From contig CM034606.1 of the NCBI GenBank assembly GCA_020091685.1, positions 33,871,874 through 33,935,873 of the forward strand: a stretch of 64,000 nucleotides of DNA, in the 5' to 3' direction. A program made the position numbers and the translations under genes. A model generated the notes under the pieces. That model was not told the origin of the DNA, did no database searches, and saw only the letters and a program-made list of their open reading frames with translations. Shown here piece by piece: positions 12,295-25,079 of the stretch (its first letter is position 1; every line of letters begins with the position of its first letter). This DNA comes from Lutjanus erythropterus. Lineage: Eukaryota; Chordata; Actinopteri; Lutjaniformes; Lutjanidae.

Positions 12295-12909
12295 GGAGAA
12301 GTAAAGAGACATTATTTGTTTGAGTACTGCGCAGACTGGAGACCACAGTTTAGCTCTTTTCCATGCAAAGTTTTGTTTCGATTTATTGATTGTGTGTTTA
12401 ATGTCTACAGAATGAACCGCCAGTGAAGCACCAGTGAAAAAGCAGTGACCAACCGAGGAGAGTGAGCTGACTGAGTGACTGGTGTCGGATTGGTGCCTGA
12501 GCAGAGAGGAAAGCATGTGAGCCCACACACCTTAAGCCTAAAAGCTGAAAACTCATACTTTCTCATTGTTTAATAAACGCACGGGCAACAAACCCTGGAA
12601 GCCCCTTGACAAGCATATGTAAAGTTTGTCAGGATTGTGTTGCCATGGCAACTCGCTTGTGCAGGCACCCCATGTACTGAGGTACATGGGGCCCAGCTGA
12701 GGTTCAGTTCCAACCTGCATCCCTTTGCTGCATGCTGTCCCCCCATCTTCCCTATCAATCTTCAGCTGTTCTATCAAACTAGTAAAAGCACAAAAAAACC
12801 TGCAGGTTGGAACGTGCCCTAACTGCTCAAGCAAATTGTGAAAAATGGCTATAATATTCTATTTGCAGGATTATTATAATGATGTAAAATGGGTGCAGAT
12901 AGGACTGTA

Positions 12910-13045
12910 TTACAATAATAAATCCATCCATTATCTATAACGGCTTGTCCTTTGAGGGTTGCAGGGGGCTGGAACTGATCCCAGCTGACATTGGACAAAG
13001 AAAACCTGCAGACACGGGGTTAACATACAAACTCCACACACATCC
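12910..13045 (+). repeat. fragment of a common teleost interspersed repeat
   Basis: AAATCCATCCATTATCTATA, then GGCTTGTCCTTTGAGGGT, GGGGGCTGG, ATCCCAGCTGACATTGG, CAGACACGGGG and ACAAACTCCACACA follow in the order of a very common fish repeat. A segment between ATTGG and CTGCAGACAC is missing. The family is recognised from memory only and has no coding content here. Confidence 0.65.
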
Positions 13046-14884
13046 TGAACCAAGCCTCTCATAATAATCAGCGTTCATCATGAAGAATATTTTGCATAGT
13101 ACAAGTTAACAATCCATAAACATGAATTATCAATTAATTAGACACTATTTAGTGCAGAGCTAGATAATATATGATGACACAAAACCAAAATGAAAACTGA
13201 GTATCATTCATCACACTGTGTTCATCGCACTGACTCCTCAGTCAGTTATGCTGAGGAATACTCAATGTGAATTTCATTAATAAGTGCCAAGAGTGTAACC
13301 ATTCATTCACCGAAGGCTGAACTGGAGTTACTGTCAACTGCATCTCCAGCATGAAAAGTGTGATTTCATTTTCTCTTTTCAATCGACAGACTAAACTGCA
13401 GAAGACCTTCACTTGTGATAGTTCATTTATGGTCACGTTTCTCTGAAATCTTTTGGTAAGAAATTACCACATATATTCCTTTATTTCTGTACTTATTTGG
13501 TGAAAATTACAATTAAAGAAACAAAGAAAAAATGTAAGTTGTGTGCTGTATTTTATTCTGAATAGATCTTCCCTGCATCAGTGTTCTCAGTTCTGAATTT
13601 TTTTGGTTTACGCTGACTAACAGAGTGCTGAGTTCAGAGAACTACCTGCTGCTGCAACTTTTAGTCATTTTTCATCACCACAACTGGTTTAACCTCTGAG
13701 AAATGAAAACTTAAGTACAACAGCTGCAGTATCATTATAGTTTCACTTCCCTCACACAAAATGCGTGGAGAATTGAATTGCCAGTTTGACTTTCAAATTG
13801 ACTCCTTGCCTCACTTGTTTTTCATCAGAATCCTTCAGATTGATATTTGAGAGGTCTCTCTCTGTGTATTTATTTTCTTCTTTCTGTCTCATTTACGGCC
13901 ACCACTTGGTGGGTTTGGGCTAATATAGCTGATGCTAATAATTTGTGCGTGATGGTGGTGTGCTGACATGTCTTGTTGTTGGCACTTTCCAAGTGTGTTC
14001 TGGGTGTGTTGCATCATGTCAGGCTGCATTCAGCAGGATTAAGTATCAGGGTCGATGTGTTTCACCCTCTGTGATCTTAATGATGTGACCTGATCCTCCA
14101 CACACACTGGATGTATTCTGATGTAACCTTGTGCCAACTGCTGTGGTCTTTATGTACTCTGATGTAGCTGTCTCAGTACAGTACAACAGATTCTAGGTCT
14201 GGCCCTACAAAATGATATATCTTTAACACAGTGAATAGAAACAGCACACAGACTGACATTCTGGTTAACTCTTAATGTCCTCACCCAGTAAAAGACAGTA
14301 AAAACAATAAAAACTGGACAGTTAACCTTAAAAATAAGAGACATTGTTTAATTAACCACAGTATCTTGTTATGGGCAAGAGTATTGCTTGAAACATTACA
14401 TCCTTGCATGTATAACAAGCATGAAACAATGTTATATTTCGAATTAAAACTTACACTAGTGATTATATTTTAACTAACAGAAATTCTTACAAAATGTAGC
14501 ACAGTCTTTGACTTGCTCTAAAGTGTGGTTGTGCAATATTAGTGAAAATAGCATTAGTAAAGTCTTGTTGCACTTGTTGCTGCTGATTTCCCTACATAAA
14601 TCCTACTCATTCAACTCAGTTTCACTTCATATCTTCCCCCTGGTCATCCACGTCCCACCTGCAGTGGTTCTATGCCCCATCATTGGTCCACTGTACTAGT
14701 TGAACATGCCCAATTAAATACATTAAGTCTTTTCCAAAAGCCAAAAACCACCTCAAAGGAGTGCAAGAACTTTTTTTCTGCAAAACTAAAGTTTTGAAAT
14801 TTCGCTGTTTTCTGTGCAGGACTTCATAATGCACATAAAAGTACCCGGGTAGAAACACAGCAAGAGGTGCTTTTATTTAAATGC
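13046..14884. other. non-coding stretch, nothing recognised
   Basis: No open frame above about 64 codons, no bounded repeat and no microsatellite of note. Confidence 0.5.
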
Positions 14885-15345
14885 TTATGTCAACATAACA
14901 TGCTTACAGTGACAATGCTGACATGCTGAAGCTAAGAAGGTATAATGTTTGTGATGTTTAAAATCTTAAAATCTGAGGCTAATGGAAGTGCCATTAGTTT
15001 TGCAGATATTTGGTCACAAACCAAAGTAGGACACCCTGATTACTAGACACTGGTTATTACAATTCATCCTGAGGAGAACATTAGTGTGTGTACTAACTTT
15101 CATGGTAATCCATCCAATAGACATCAATATTATACACAAAACACAAATGTGAACCCCATGCTGGCACAAGAGTAATCAATCACCAAAGTCATCAGGATTC
15201 ATCATCTGGACACTGCGAATGTCTGCACAAAGTCTCCTGACAACCCGTCTAATAGTTGTTGAGATATTTTGCTAAAAACCAACAACGTCAACCTCATGAT
15301 GTTGCTTAATGAAGGGACAGAGGGCCATTACAGCGAGATGACTTT
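14885..15345 (+). repeat. teleost interspersed repeat, degenerate
   Basis: Ordered landmarks are GACATGCTGAAGCTAAGAAG followed by GTATAATGTT, CATTAGTTTTGCAGATATTT, GGTCACAAACCAAAGTA, ATTACAATTCATCCTGAGGA, CATGGTAATCCATCCAATAG, CACCAAAGTCATCAGGATTC, and TAATAGTTGTTGAGATATTT. I recall this order as one of the commonest repeats in perch-like fish genomes. The copy is diverged and has no coding frame. Confidence 0.65.
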
Positions 15346-15389
15346 TAGTAGGGATTTCTTCCACCAACAAACCAGGTAAAACATCAGAT

Positions 15390-15640
15390 GAAGGGATAGT
15401 TCAGGCTGTTCTGAAAGCTGTATGAGGTACTTATCCATAGTCTGTGTGATAGATGGTGGTCAGTACTCACCAGTTTGAAGCAGGAGCAGCAGCAGGAGAA
15501 CCGGTGCAGGAACCTAAGCAATGTCCTGCTGTCCTCAGGGTCAGCAGCAAAACATATTTTTGTACCCCTAAATATCGGTTTAAGTATACGATATACTCAC
15601 CGTCAGAACACCTCTTCCAGTGGAAAACTGCAGTTACATG
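15390..15640 (+). repeat. teleost interspersed repeat, second family
   Basis: AAGGGATAGTTCAGG, TATGAGGTACTTATCCATAG, TAGATGGTGGTCAGTA, GGTGCAGGAACCTAAGCAAT and CAGCAGCAAAACATATTTTT follow in the order of a repeat I recall from other teleosts. Only the 5' part is present. The short open frames over it are incidental. Confidence 0.55.
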
Positions 15641-18600
15641 AGCCTAATATTTTAACTTGCAGAACACACAGAACAGTTGTTGGTTTACCGCTGCCTCAGT
15701 CAGTTACTTTGTTCAAAGTTTAAGTTCATATGACAATAAATGCTTTGAACTTGAACAGTTAAAGTTTTCCTGCACAGAAATTCTTCCTTTGTCTTCCACT
15801 CTGAATGCTGTTGAGCACTGAGACAAATATAAATGTGAAGAAACTATAGTAAATTTATTACATTACTATTAGTAGTATATTTTTATAGTACAAAAAGTTT
15901 GAAAGTACCATTATAAAATATAGAAATACAAGAGACATAAATAAAGATATCAGGAGAAGATGAGAGAAATAACATAAATAAGTGACTGATGAACACTGTA
16001 CAATTGCAAAATAAAGTAGCAAAAATACACGTTATATGCAAATGTCCAATAAACAATAATTGGCTTAAATGTAAAGGTCTGTCATAAATACTGTGCAAAG
16101 TGTGAATATGAGCATCATCAATGTAAACAGCCATGAATGTGTGTGCAAAGTTTGTGTGTAATATACAGACCTTTAAAACTGTGAGATAATGTGAGACAAG
16201 AGAGTGCAGAGTATCCAGCCATCACATAGCGAGTACAAAAACCTGCCATCAGAATGAGAATCTCTCCTGGGCCTGAAGCGGAGGAGCTTGTTTGTGTTTG
16301 TTTGTTCTGTCTGCTGCACTCTGTCTTGATCCAACACTCTGATATTGGTTTCAACAAAATGAAGCAAGAGAAACTGCACCTCACATGTGACTTTATAACA
16401 AGACTTTATCAGCTATCGTCGAATGTAGCACACTATAAAATGATATGTTGTGTTACAATAGACATTTTTGAAGTGATTAAGCAGCACCTGCTATTGACAA
16501 GTGAAAAGATTCAACACATGCGAGGATTAACAATTCACACCACCAGCTGACATAAAAAAAAACACTAAAAAAACACACAATATATATGACAGCAGCTCAA
16601 GAAGTCACAACTAACATTTAAATCCAGATCTTCTTACTCGCTTTGATTCCACAACCAGTTAAACCTGTCCCCATGCCCCCGTGTGTGTGTGTGTGTGTTG
16701 CCAGTAATTGCTCTACTCATTCCTTGATGATAATTCTTCAGTGTTGCTTCCCTCTATTGTCAGGGGGTGCCTATTATAGCTCTGAGCTACTAGAATGAAG
16801 ATTAGTCTTTGCCAGGAATAATCTCTCAGTGGAGAGCTAATGAAGTAAGACGCTCAATTGCTCTGTTGCATGTGTGTGTTTGTGTGTGTGTGTGTTGAGG
16901 GATGGATTAGAAGGTGAGGAGGCCCCTGTGGACATTGTCTGTGAAGGTCCCTCTGTACCCGTCCAATGCCAAATCCAACCAATATTAATCTGTAAACAGC
17001 TGTTTGAGAGTACAGTTACGCAAAGTAGTGTTCTGAGCTAAATGCTAACATTACTCTACTCTAACCAGGGGTAGAAATGACTAATTACAAATACTCAGAT
17101 TACTGTAATTTACTGTATTAAGTAGTTCTTTGGCCACTTGAACTTTTATGAGTACATTTTCAAGTCTGTACTTTTACTCGAACTTAATTATGCTTTCCAA
17201 GCTGTAATCAACTTGGTTACTTTTAAAATCATAGTTGAGTATTGAGCACAATTTAAATTAATATCCAAATCTTATACCTGCATTTTAGTAGCCAATCAGG
17301 TGATCTGATCACAAACGGACCGATGAAAACAATGAGATACAAACGAAAAACAACATAAAACACTGCAGCAGCACAGTAAGGAGTAAGGACATTAATGATT
17401 AATTGCTGTTAAGAATTTAACCAATAAAAATGTATTCATGTATATTTAATCAATAGTATATTTAATCAAATGTGGCAGCAATTTACACCGAGCCATTTGT
17501 TGAATAAGCACAATTAAACCTCTACTTAAAATGAGAAAAAAAAATTACAATACCAACAGAAAAATATTGAAGATGAGGGGGGGAAACATGTTTTGTATCT
17601 AATAAATATTAATAATTAATTGATTGTTAGTATTTTCAATAAGTGAAGAAAAGAAACATACTGAGAAATAAAGTCCTCATTTCTTTGTCTTTAGAAACTG
17701 AGTGAGTTCTGTACATTCATTTTAAGACAGGATTCCTTACCTTTTTTGACACCCTAGAGAATGTATAATATCCAGATGACTTTTCTGACTTTTAAAACTA
17801 CACTCCTGAATAATCTGACTAAGCTGAAAGGTTGAAAGCACATTCAGCAGTCTGCAGGCGGTATCACTTCTTTGCACGACCACTGACTCAATAGGCTGCT
17901 GCAGAGGGAACGTGTGATTACAAAGACTGTGTCGCTCAGAGCTGCTTCTGTTCAGTCTGCAGTATGAATGCACTGATCTCAGTACAGCCGCAAGGAACAA
18001 AACATCCACACACCTGGCTGTGAAGTCACACAGATGAGACTTGAGGCAGAGGGAAGGTCAAATGTGTGTGATTGGAGTGTATAACTTTCTAAAAGTGCGC
18101 ACTTCATTAGGAGCACATAAAGAATGACTGATCAAGCATACGCAAGTTGGCATTTTCATTTTAATGTGTTCATAAGGCTCGTATATCTAAAAATGTTTAT
18201 AACAATGCATGACACCATAAAACAAGCATTACAAAGCATTTTATAAGTGGAGGAAATAATATAAGTTCATAATGCTTTATACCACCATGCCAATGTGCTC
18301 CTAATTTTGTTATAATATCATTCAGTTGCTAATAACCTTATGCTGTGAGGTTACTTCGCTTCAAGCTCACAAAGTCATGCTATAGCATTTTATTCATGTT
18401 TACAGACAATTTTGCACGTCAGAAACTAATTTATAATCTGTCTTAATATGTCAGGGCAGTTCACTTTGTCTTTATGACTGGCTTATGGTAGTTATGTGCT
18501 GTGTTACAATGTTACATACAGTTATGATGCATTATGAATGCTGGACGTATAATACATCATGTCCATCGCTTACACTAATCCACCACTAATACTTTACAAA

Positions 18601-20669
18601 TCTTGTTGTAAGTTGTCATGCATGAATGGAGCCTGTTGTAAAAACAACTTGTCACTAGAACACTAAGAACTATTTCTCCTTGTTGATTATTCCTATTTAT
18701 TCAAGTCTAATTAATCACCACATTCTTTATTTTATTCTATACTTAATTTATTATTCCGTCTTAGTTCAGAGGTATAGTTTTGCATCAGTAAGTGTTTTAT
18801 TGTGAAACAACTTGACAACAGATAAATGCATTTTTTTTATTCTCCTAAAGTTAATCAAAATGCACATTTCTAAACCAGAATTTATTTATTTATTTAGTTT
18901 TGATTTAGAAGGGCTACAGAGTTGACATCTGATAGCATTAATATTTAATGAATTTGTCAAAAAATAGAATTTTTACCAGTGCTTGAACAGAATTACCACC
19001 TTTTTTTCAACCAGGAAGTGAGACAGGGGGTCCTCAGGGTTTAGCTAATCCCTTTTCTGCCTGATTAAATCATGTCTTTGTAAAAATTTGACAGAGTTGA
19101 TATAAATTTGGGACACATGTTTAAAAGACCAATATTTTCATTGAAAAAACTAGTATTTTAAACAGAGATGATTATAACGGCACATTTATATGCTTGTGTT
19201 ATCAATAGGTTTTGTTAGTTTTAGATTTTAAAGGGTTTTAACACACTTTTAAATTGTTTAAAGTTGTGAATTCTTGTCTGGGACAAGGCTATTTTCTGGT
19301 ATAGAGCAAGTTTAGAAATTAAAAAATTAAAGCAAACCAAAACATTTAAATTTTCCCCAATTCTAAAGAATGGGTGTTACTCTAAATAAAGGAATCTCTG
19401 TGCAAAGAAGAAAATATGAAAAAGTTTACTTACTTTCATCCCTTCATTCTGCAATAAGTATCTCTGACTGAAGTTCAGGTTAGGTAACACACACATTTAT
19501 ACCCCAGTAGCAATTAAAATTTATAATTATGAAAAAGAAAAATCACTTTATTCTTCTGCAGAACTGTCAGTGTATCTGAGAATTTCTTTCATATCATTAC
19601 TGTTTTGGTAGCACACACTGTGTCTGACTGCTTGTCAGTTTACATTTCTGATACAAACTGACAAGCTGATGTGGCTCTCACACACCCACTCACCGAACAA
19701 CCCCCTCACACACGTAAAACACACCAAAATGAACACTCCCCTAAGCTAAGAAGCTGTCCTGCATCGTAAATTGCTGCTTCCTCTTAAGATATGATGAGGG
19801 ACGGGAGCACACCAGGTCTCATGTTGCATAATGAGAGAAACAAAACGGCACTATAAACCAGTTTCAGCAAGTTTAATTTTTCAAAATACATTCTCCTGAC
19901 AAATGATGCACACCGTTTCTCAGCCAAAACGGTTTTCCTTGTTGACAGGTTCTTTGAGTGCCTGGAGCAGAGCGCCTGCAGTGACTGCTGGGAAAATTAG
20001 CTTTCACAATCCAGGATTAGTGGAGCCCAGCGACTGAGACTGAACCAGTGAAAACACAGATAATCACATCATGGCTTGGGAGGAAAGTTTAGGTCTGTTA
20101 CCATCGTGACGGGGTCATGTTAGCCAGCAGTTGTTCACATCTCAGCAGACAATTATGTAAGAACAAGCAGGCCCAATGAGGCGGAAAGGAGTGTGTGTTC
20201 ATGTTTGTGTGCCTGTGTGTGCCAGTGATGTGAGGGACTAATGTGTGCAGGATATATGCCTAGATTTAGCTTCACTATCTGCCTCACTGCCCATTGCTCA
20301 CTTATGACTGCCCAATCAGAACAAAGAGATAGAAAAAGAGCATTTTAAATGACATAAAACTGCCCAATCCTCCACATCTCCATGACAAAACCCAAAATAG
20401 GCCCCTCAGCCTCAGGGCTGGCAGTAGGAGGGCCAAGCAAACTCATGACTTACATATCTGTCCTGTAAAATAAAGTGGATTCCAATCTAAGTCAGACAGT
20501 TGGCATGCCATATTGTATTATATCAACATATGGTATTAAAACGACAGCACATGCCATTTTGGTCATATTTACATTGTTATTACAATGTTATATAATACAT
20601 TTCCCTTTATTTGTGCAAAACTAAGGCTTATATAACTCTCTACAGACCTGATAGGACCTGAAAATACAA
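15641..20669. other. non-coding stretch, few repeats
   Basis: Roughly 5 kb without a coding frame above about 98 codons and no homology recognised. It contains short GT microsatellites (16680-16699, 16869-16895) and a MITE end at 17050-17240. The 18100-18650 stretch is rich in ATAATGC/GCATTAT words typical of an old palindromic repeat that I could not bound. 18650-20660 shows nothing I can name. Confidence 0.45.
17050..17240 (+). repeat. MITE fragment, left end only
   Basis: GGGGTAGAAATGACTAATTA, then CAGATTACTGTAATTTACTG and TATTAAGTAGTT match the left end of a teleost MITE I recall as starting GGTGGGAAGTAACTAATTAC. No right end was found within 400 bp. Confidence 0.5.
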
Positions 20670-21145
20670 CCCGTTCTCAACCCAGGTCGTCAAATACAAC
20701 ACTGCTTTGTCACGCCCCATGGTGTTTCATACCGATACACAAGGTAGCCTTTAGCATCCAGATGCTGCCAGAGAGCCTGCACAGCATGTGACTTAGCTTA
20801 ATGACATTGTGAAGTAGCATGGGATCATGAAGTTGTTATCTTCATTTTTAAACAACCGTAGCTGATGAAAATCTGTCTGACATGACTCAGGCAGAAATCA
20901 TGTTAATAGATGTGGTGACGTTTTATTCACATTGCGTTTAGCCCGCTTAAGTTACAGCAACTAGGAAGCAATGGCTAGCAGGAAATGCATTGTTACTTTG
21001 AATGAATTATGGATTTCTCTGTGTTTGTCCACCGTTGGAAATATATTTGCTATAACAGGTGGTTAACACCATGAAATGGTCACAGTTTGGTTAGGTTTAG
21101 GTTTTAGGTAATGTTATGTCACTTGACGCAAGCAACGCCCATGGT
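20670..21145 (+). repeat. degenerate interspersed repeat (part of a larger family)
   Basis: CCGTTCTCAACCCAGGTCG followed by TCAAATACAACACTG resembles the start of a teleost repeat whose next segment, GGCAGCTTGGTCAGTGCCCC, is found at 21665. The GTTTGGTTAGGTTTAGGTTT stretch near 21090 recurs in variant form near 25095, 53490 and 55460. No coding content. Confidence 0.45.
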
Positions 21146-21422
21146 TAGGGCTGAGTTACAATACCAGTACCAATACCAGTACCCTTAAAGGGATACTGAT
21201 ACCAATGGAGTACTTCATTTGTTATTTGAATGCTTGCGGTGATTGGCTATGAAAATATATATATCAGTAATATTTTTTTCTAGATCTGAGTACTGAAAGG
21301 ATTGAATGCAGCTATTGTTTGATTGGAGATGTTTCAGTACTACTTGTTGTACTACTTGTACTACTTGACTACGTTATTTCAACTGATACCTTAAAGGTAT
21401 TGACTACTGATACCCAGCCCTA
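21146..21422. mobile_element. MITE ending in TAGGGCTG / CAGCCCTA, uninterrupted copy
   Basis: The element starts TAGGGCTGAGTTACAATACC and ends GATACCCAGCCCTA. Subterminal CCCTTAAAGGGATACTGATA and AACTGATACCTTAAAGGTAT are partly self-complementary. At about 277 bp with no coding capacity it is a MITE, probably hAT-derived by its TAGGGCTG ends. It is the uninterrupted counterpart of the copy at 55713-58634, which is split by the Penelope-like element. Confidence 0.7.
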
Positions 21423-21639
21423 CACATGACACACATAGTATAATGTTATGTAAGTTTGGATGAAACTTGAGATATTGTGAAATGTTCACACGGGACGCAA
21501 ACCCTGGCTTCCTGGGTGTTTTCTACTGATCCATCAATTAGTGCATTTAAATCAGCAGAGGTGACTTTAGAGTTTTCCTTCACGTATTTGGAAAATTTCC
21601 CATACACCTGGAGGGTGAAGAAAATGTTGTTACTCATTC

Positions 21640-21835
21640 ATTCTCACTCTCAGTGTGTCAAATATGGCAGCTTGGTCAGTGCCCCTATGCTTCAAACTAT
21701 GATGCTGTAGATACCCCTCTAGCATAATTTCAGCAGACACCCCTGTATTTTTATCTTTTGATATGCCATTAAAGTCAGGTGACGTAGTATAAAGAGAGAA
21801 AAAGTCTGTGAATGGAGGCGGCGGAGTGAATGGAT
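21640..21835 (+). repeat. unclassified dispersed repeat, copy 1 of 3
   Basis: Landmarks GGCAGCTTGGTCAGTGCCCC, TATGCTTCAAACTATGATGC, ATGCCATTAAAGTCAGGTGA and TAGTATAAAGAGAGAAAAAG recur in variant form at 24140-24300 (same strand) and 25340-25480 (opposite strand). No terminal structure was identified. Confidence 0.6.
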
Positions 21836-22012
21836 GGCTCAAACAAATACAGACCTTGTTTTATGTAAGTTACGTTATTTTTTTGTGAAACCTAAAAAAG
21901 TAGTTGTGTTTCCTAAACCCAACCAAGTAGTTTTTGTGTGGACACTGCCTATTTTTTTATTGCTAACTTGACTACAGAGCTCTGTAAATAAAAAAGTCTT
22001 TTCTTATTCACA

Positions 22013-22933
22013 GGGGTTCCTCAAGGGTTTATCCTCGGTCCCTTGACGTAATAATCCACTCCAATGGTTTTGTGATACCATTGCTATGCTGATGATACCC
22101 AGCTCTTTCTGTTGTTCACTCCAGATGACCACATGTTCTCTGCTTGGATCTCACCATGTCAAGCCTTTATCTCACCATAGATGAAAGAATGCTTGAACTT
22201 AACCTCTCCGAGACTTAACTCCTTGTTCTCCCAACCAATCCCTTGATACAACAAGAGATCAATACCCAGCTCACATACACCCAGCTCATGCCAACACAGT
22301 CTGCCCAAAACTTGGGTGTCATGACTGACGACCATCTAACCTCCGAGGCTGACGTGGCCTTTTTTGCTTTGTCATGTTGATTTGCCCTGGAAAACATCAG
22401 GAAGGTCAGACCTTACCTGTCTGAACATGCAGCACAACTCCTATAATATCACGCATTGACTACTGCAACTTCTTCCTGGCAGGCCTCCCCGCATGTATGT
22501 TCAAACCCCTGCATGTGATCCATAATGTGGCGTCACGTCTGGTTTTTAACCAGCTCAAAAGAACATGTAGCGCCGCTGTTTGATTGCTCCACTGGCTTCC
22601 AGTTGCTGCCTGCATCAAATTTAAAACCCAAAACAACAGCTAAAACAGCTCCCGCCTACCTGAACTCCCTCATTCAGGTCTATGTTCTGTCCTGCTCACA
22701 ATGCTCTGCCAATTTCATGAACACCTCTGCTCTTGATAGACTGCAAAAAATATTTAAAAAAATAAACTATGCACTTATGCATCACCTCATGCACTACCTG
22801 TAGGCACCTACGTCCTATCAGAATCAAACATTGCTTTACAGAACTTACTTTTGTTGTTTGACTAGATCCTTGCTTCTATTGTATTCACTCTCAGACGTGC
22901 ATCACTTTGGATGAAAAGTGTCTGCTAAAGTGG
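22013..22933 (+). pseudogene. L2-type LINE, 5'-truncated reverse transcriptase remnant
   Basis: The family copies itself by target-primed reverse transcription. Visible blocks are GVPQGFILGP at 22013-22042 and YADDTQLF at 22085-22108, which carries the catalytic Asp pair. A LNLSKTELLVL-like segment follows at about 22197, then NLGVMTDDHL at about 22305, a segment resembling SRIDYCN at about 22450, and SAPSYLNSLIQVY-like sequence near 22650-22680. Sequence between the first two blocks is deleted, and stops and frameshifts occur throughout. The 3' tail ends CTTTGGATGAAAAGTGTCTGCTAA, close to the usual L2 tail. It is a dead, truncated copy. Confidence 0.8.
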
Positions 22934-23430
22934 TGGCCTAGTAGGTCAGTTGATAGGCTGTGAGTCCTCTGTCCTCCACTAAATAAAGGCATAAAAGTTT
23001 AGAGCAACTGATCAAGCTGCACCATTTGATGAGTTGGGAGTGAGAATTTCTATCAATATCTATCACTTATCACTGTCTTCCAATTTCTAAGACTTTCTCA
23101 AAGGTTAAATTTTTGAAGGCCAACACCATCTTCCTATTTTGGGTATAAAGCTTTCCTGCAGGTTCCCTGTCCCAGTTTGAGCAGAGGCACACTCTCTCCT
23201 GTCTTTCCTGTCAACTCTCTCAGTGACTACGTAGAACTCCAAGAGTTCTTTAAACTAACTTATTAGAATATAGTGTACTGGCATACAGACAGAGACACCA
23301 GGAGCACAACACTGCTGCATTGCAGGGTTAAGCTACATGTACTGTGTGCGTGTGTGTGTGAGACGGAGAAAGTGGGAATTTGTAAAGTCTGTTGTGCTTA
23401 CAGTGACACACCTTAACAAGCAAGTCACTT

Positions 23431-23560
23431 CCTCTACTCATGTGTGTGTGTGGGAGCGAGAGAGAGAGAGAGGCAGAGAAAAACAGACTAAAGAGAAGAG
23501 CAGGTTTGGTGTGTTATGCTGCTTGTGTGTGTGTGAGAGAGAGAGGGAGAGAGACACAGA
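23431..23560 (+). repeat. (GT)n/(GA)n compound microsatellite
   Basis: Two blocks each of GT then GA (23441-23475 and 23525-23555), separated by about 50 bp. This gives Arg/Glu-rich frames on the plus strand and Ser/Leu/His-rich frames on the minus strand, none of them genes. Confidence 0.85.
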
Positions 23561-23689
23561 GTGATACAGAGTGCTGCGTGGGTGGCTCATATTCAAATTT
23601 GTTTGATCCTTTGCCATCCCAGCTAATAAATAATAGGGGACCATTTCCTCTGGCAGCCAGCCAGCCATCTGTTCACTGTACATGGAGTA

Positions 23690-23722
23690 CACACACACAG
23701 ACACACGCACACACACACACAC
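23690..23722 (+). repeat. (CA)n microsatellite
   Basis: About 33 bp of CA with GA and GC interruptions. Confidence 0.85.
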
Positions 23723-23790
23723 AGAATACACACCTAAAACTGCTGTAATTGAATAAAATAAATAAAGAATGCCTGATATGCTTACCATAC

Positions 23791-23876
23791 ACACACAGCA
23801 AGTAATGTTATTGATGGGGTAGCAGTGTGTGCAACACACAGCAAGTAATGTTATTGATGGGGAAGGAGTGGGTGCA
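23791..23876 (+). repeat. tandem duplication of a 43-bp unit
   Basis: ACACACAGCAAGTAATGTTA begins at 23791 and again at 23834. The two units are identical for about 29 bases and then similar (TAGCAGTGTGTGCA versus AAGGAGTGGGTGCA). A recent local duplication. Confidence 0.85.
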
Positions 23877-24139
23877 CTATAAGCACAGTGTGCTGCCACA
23901 GAGCGGTAAGAGCGATCATCATAAACTAGCATATAGTAAATGGCAGCAGTCGGGTCCTGAATTGTGTGTTAACGGAGCTGTTGATGAAGAGCTGCCAAGC
24001 TACCCTGGAGGCATCACTAGAGCTGAGTTCTCTGCAGCATTTGTCTGAATGTACAACTGACGTTTTGCGTAAATCATCCAATTTTTTTTTTCATTTAGCA
24101 GTTTTCACACATAAATTACCCCATAATGTCTGTCAGAAC

Positions 24140-24300
24140 AGCATGTTCTCACTACCAACCCAACAGCACAACAGCTTGGTCAGCGGCCTTACGATTCAAA
24201 CTGTGACACTGTGGGTGCACCCTGCTAGCGTTAAGTTTTGTTGTGCCATTGAAATTATGTGACTTAGTATAAAGAATGAGAAAGTCCACATAAAAAGGCA
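24140..24300 (+). repeat. unclassified dispersed repeat, copy 2 of 3
   Basis: ACAGCTTGGTCAGCGGCCTT, ATTCAAACTGTGACACTGTG, TGCCATTGAAATTATGTGAC and TAGTATAAAGAATGAGAAAG match the order seen at 21640-21835. Confidence 0.55.
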
Positions 24301-25060
24301 AAGCAGGAAAAAAATGCAGCTGTAAAATTGCCATAAACTTTTTGAAAGGATCACAAATAAAGTCGTAGCAGCTGTATTATTCTTAAGATTTAATTAACAT
24401 GTGGCTAAGTGTGTGTTTTGTTTGTTTTATGTGTTACTGGCAAAGAACACTGAACACTTTAATTAATTGGTCAACAAGCATAAACAGCCATGAATTCCAA
24501 CACTTCTGACACTGATGCACTTAATACAATAACTTGTGACTCTACCATTGTGTGTTGTACTGGAGGGATAAAATGCACTTGACTGAGGTTTACTGCAACA
24601 CTTGGAATCTCTGACAAAATTCCAGGTGAAGCCCAGAACTTCAAGAACTCTGGATTCATGCTTTATCCAAAATGCTTCTGGGTGAAATACTGCAGCATAT
24701 GACTGTTTTACCTTCAGCAGTTGGCTGTGGTAAAAAGCGCTCCTCACTGGAGACGATGGCCAAAATCCATTTGAAGCCTCACATCAAGTGAGTGTGCAGT
24801 TTTGCAGAGTTTTGCTTTTTTTTTCATCAAACCAACTGTATTGAAAATGGGAGTGTGCACGGTGTGAGCCGTCTGCTGTGCTGAGCAGCAGCCTCTGAAC
24901 ACGAACAGAATATGGAATCTGTCTCAGCTCAATAGAACAACTGACTTTCTCAACTCTTTGTTCAACCAAGTCAGTGCCCATGTCTACGGCCTCTAGCATC
25001 AAGTTTGCACACGCAATGCTCCGTGGTCAAGTTAGCAATAATAAATATGCAATGTTTAGG
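24301..25060. other. non-coding stretch, nothing recognised
   Basis: No coding homology and no bounded repeat seen. Confidence 0.5.
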
Positions 25061-25079
25061 AAGACTTTCAGACTAAAGG

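Larger units (their letters stand above)
22934..24139. other. non-coding stretch with microsatellites
   Basis: Apart from the GT/GA and CA microsatellites and the 43-bp duplication listed separately, nothing was recognised. The longest frame in the window (23438-23932, minus) is largely a translation of these repeats. Confidence 0.55.

Noticed and set aside
23438..23932. 164-codon frame, the longest in the window
   Set aside because: Composed mostly of GT/GA/CA repeat translation with no homology outside the repeat.
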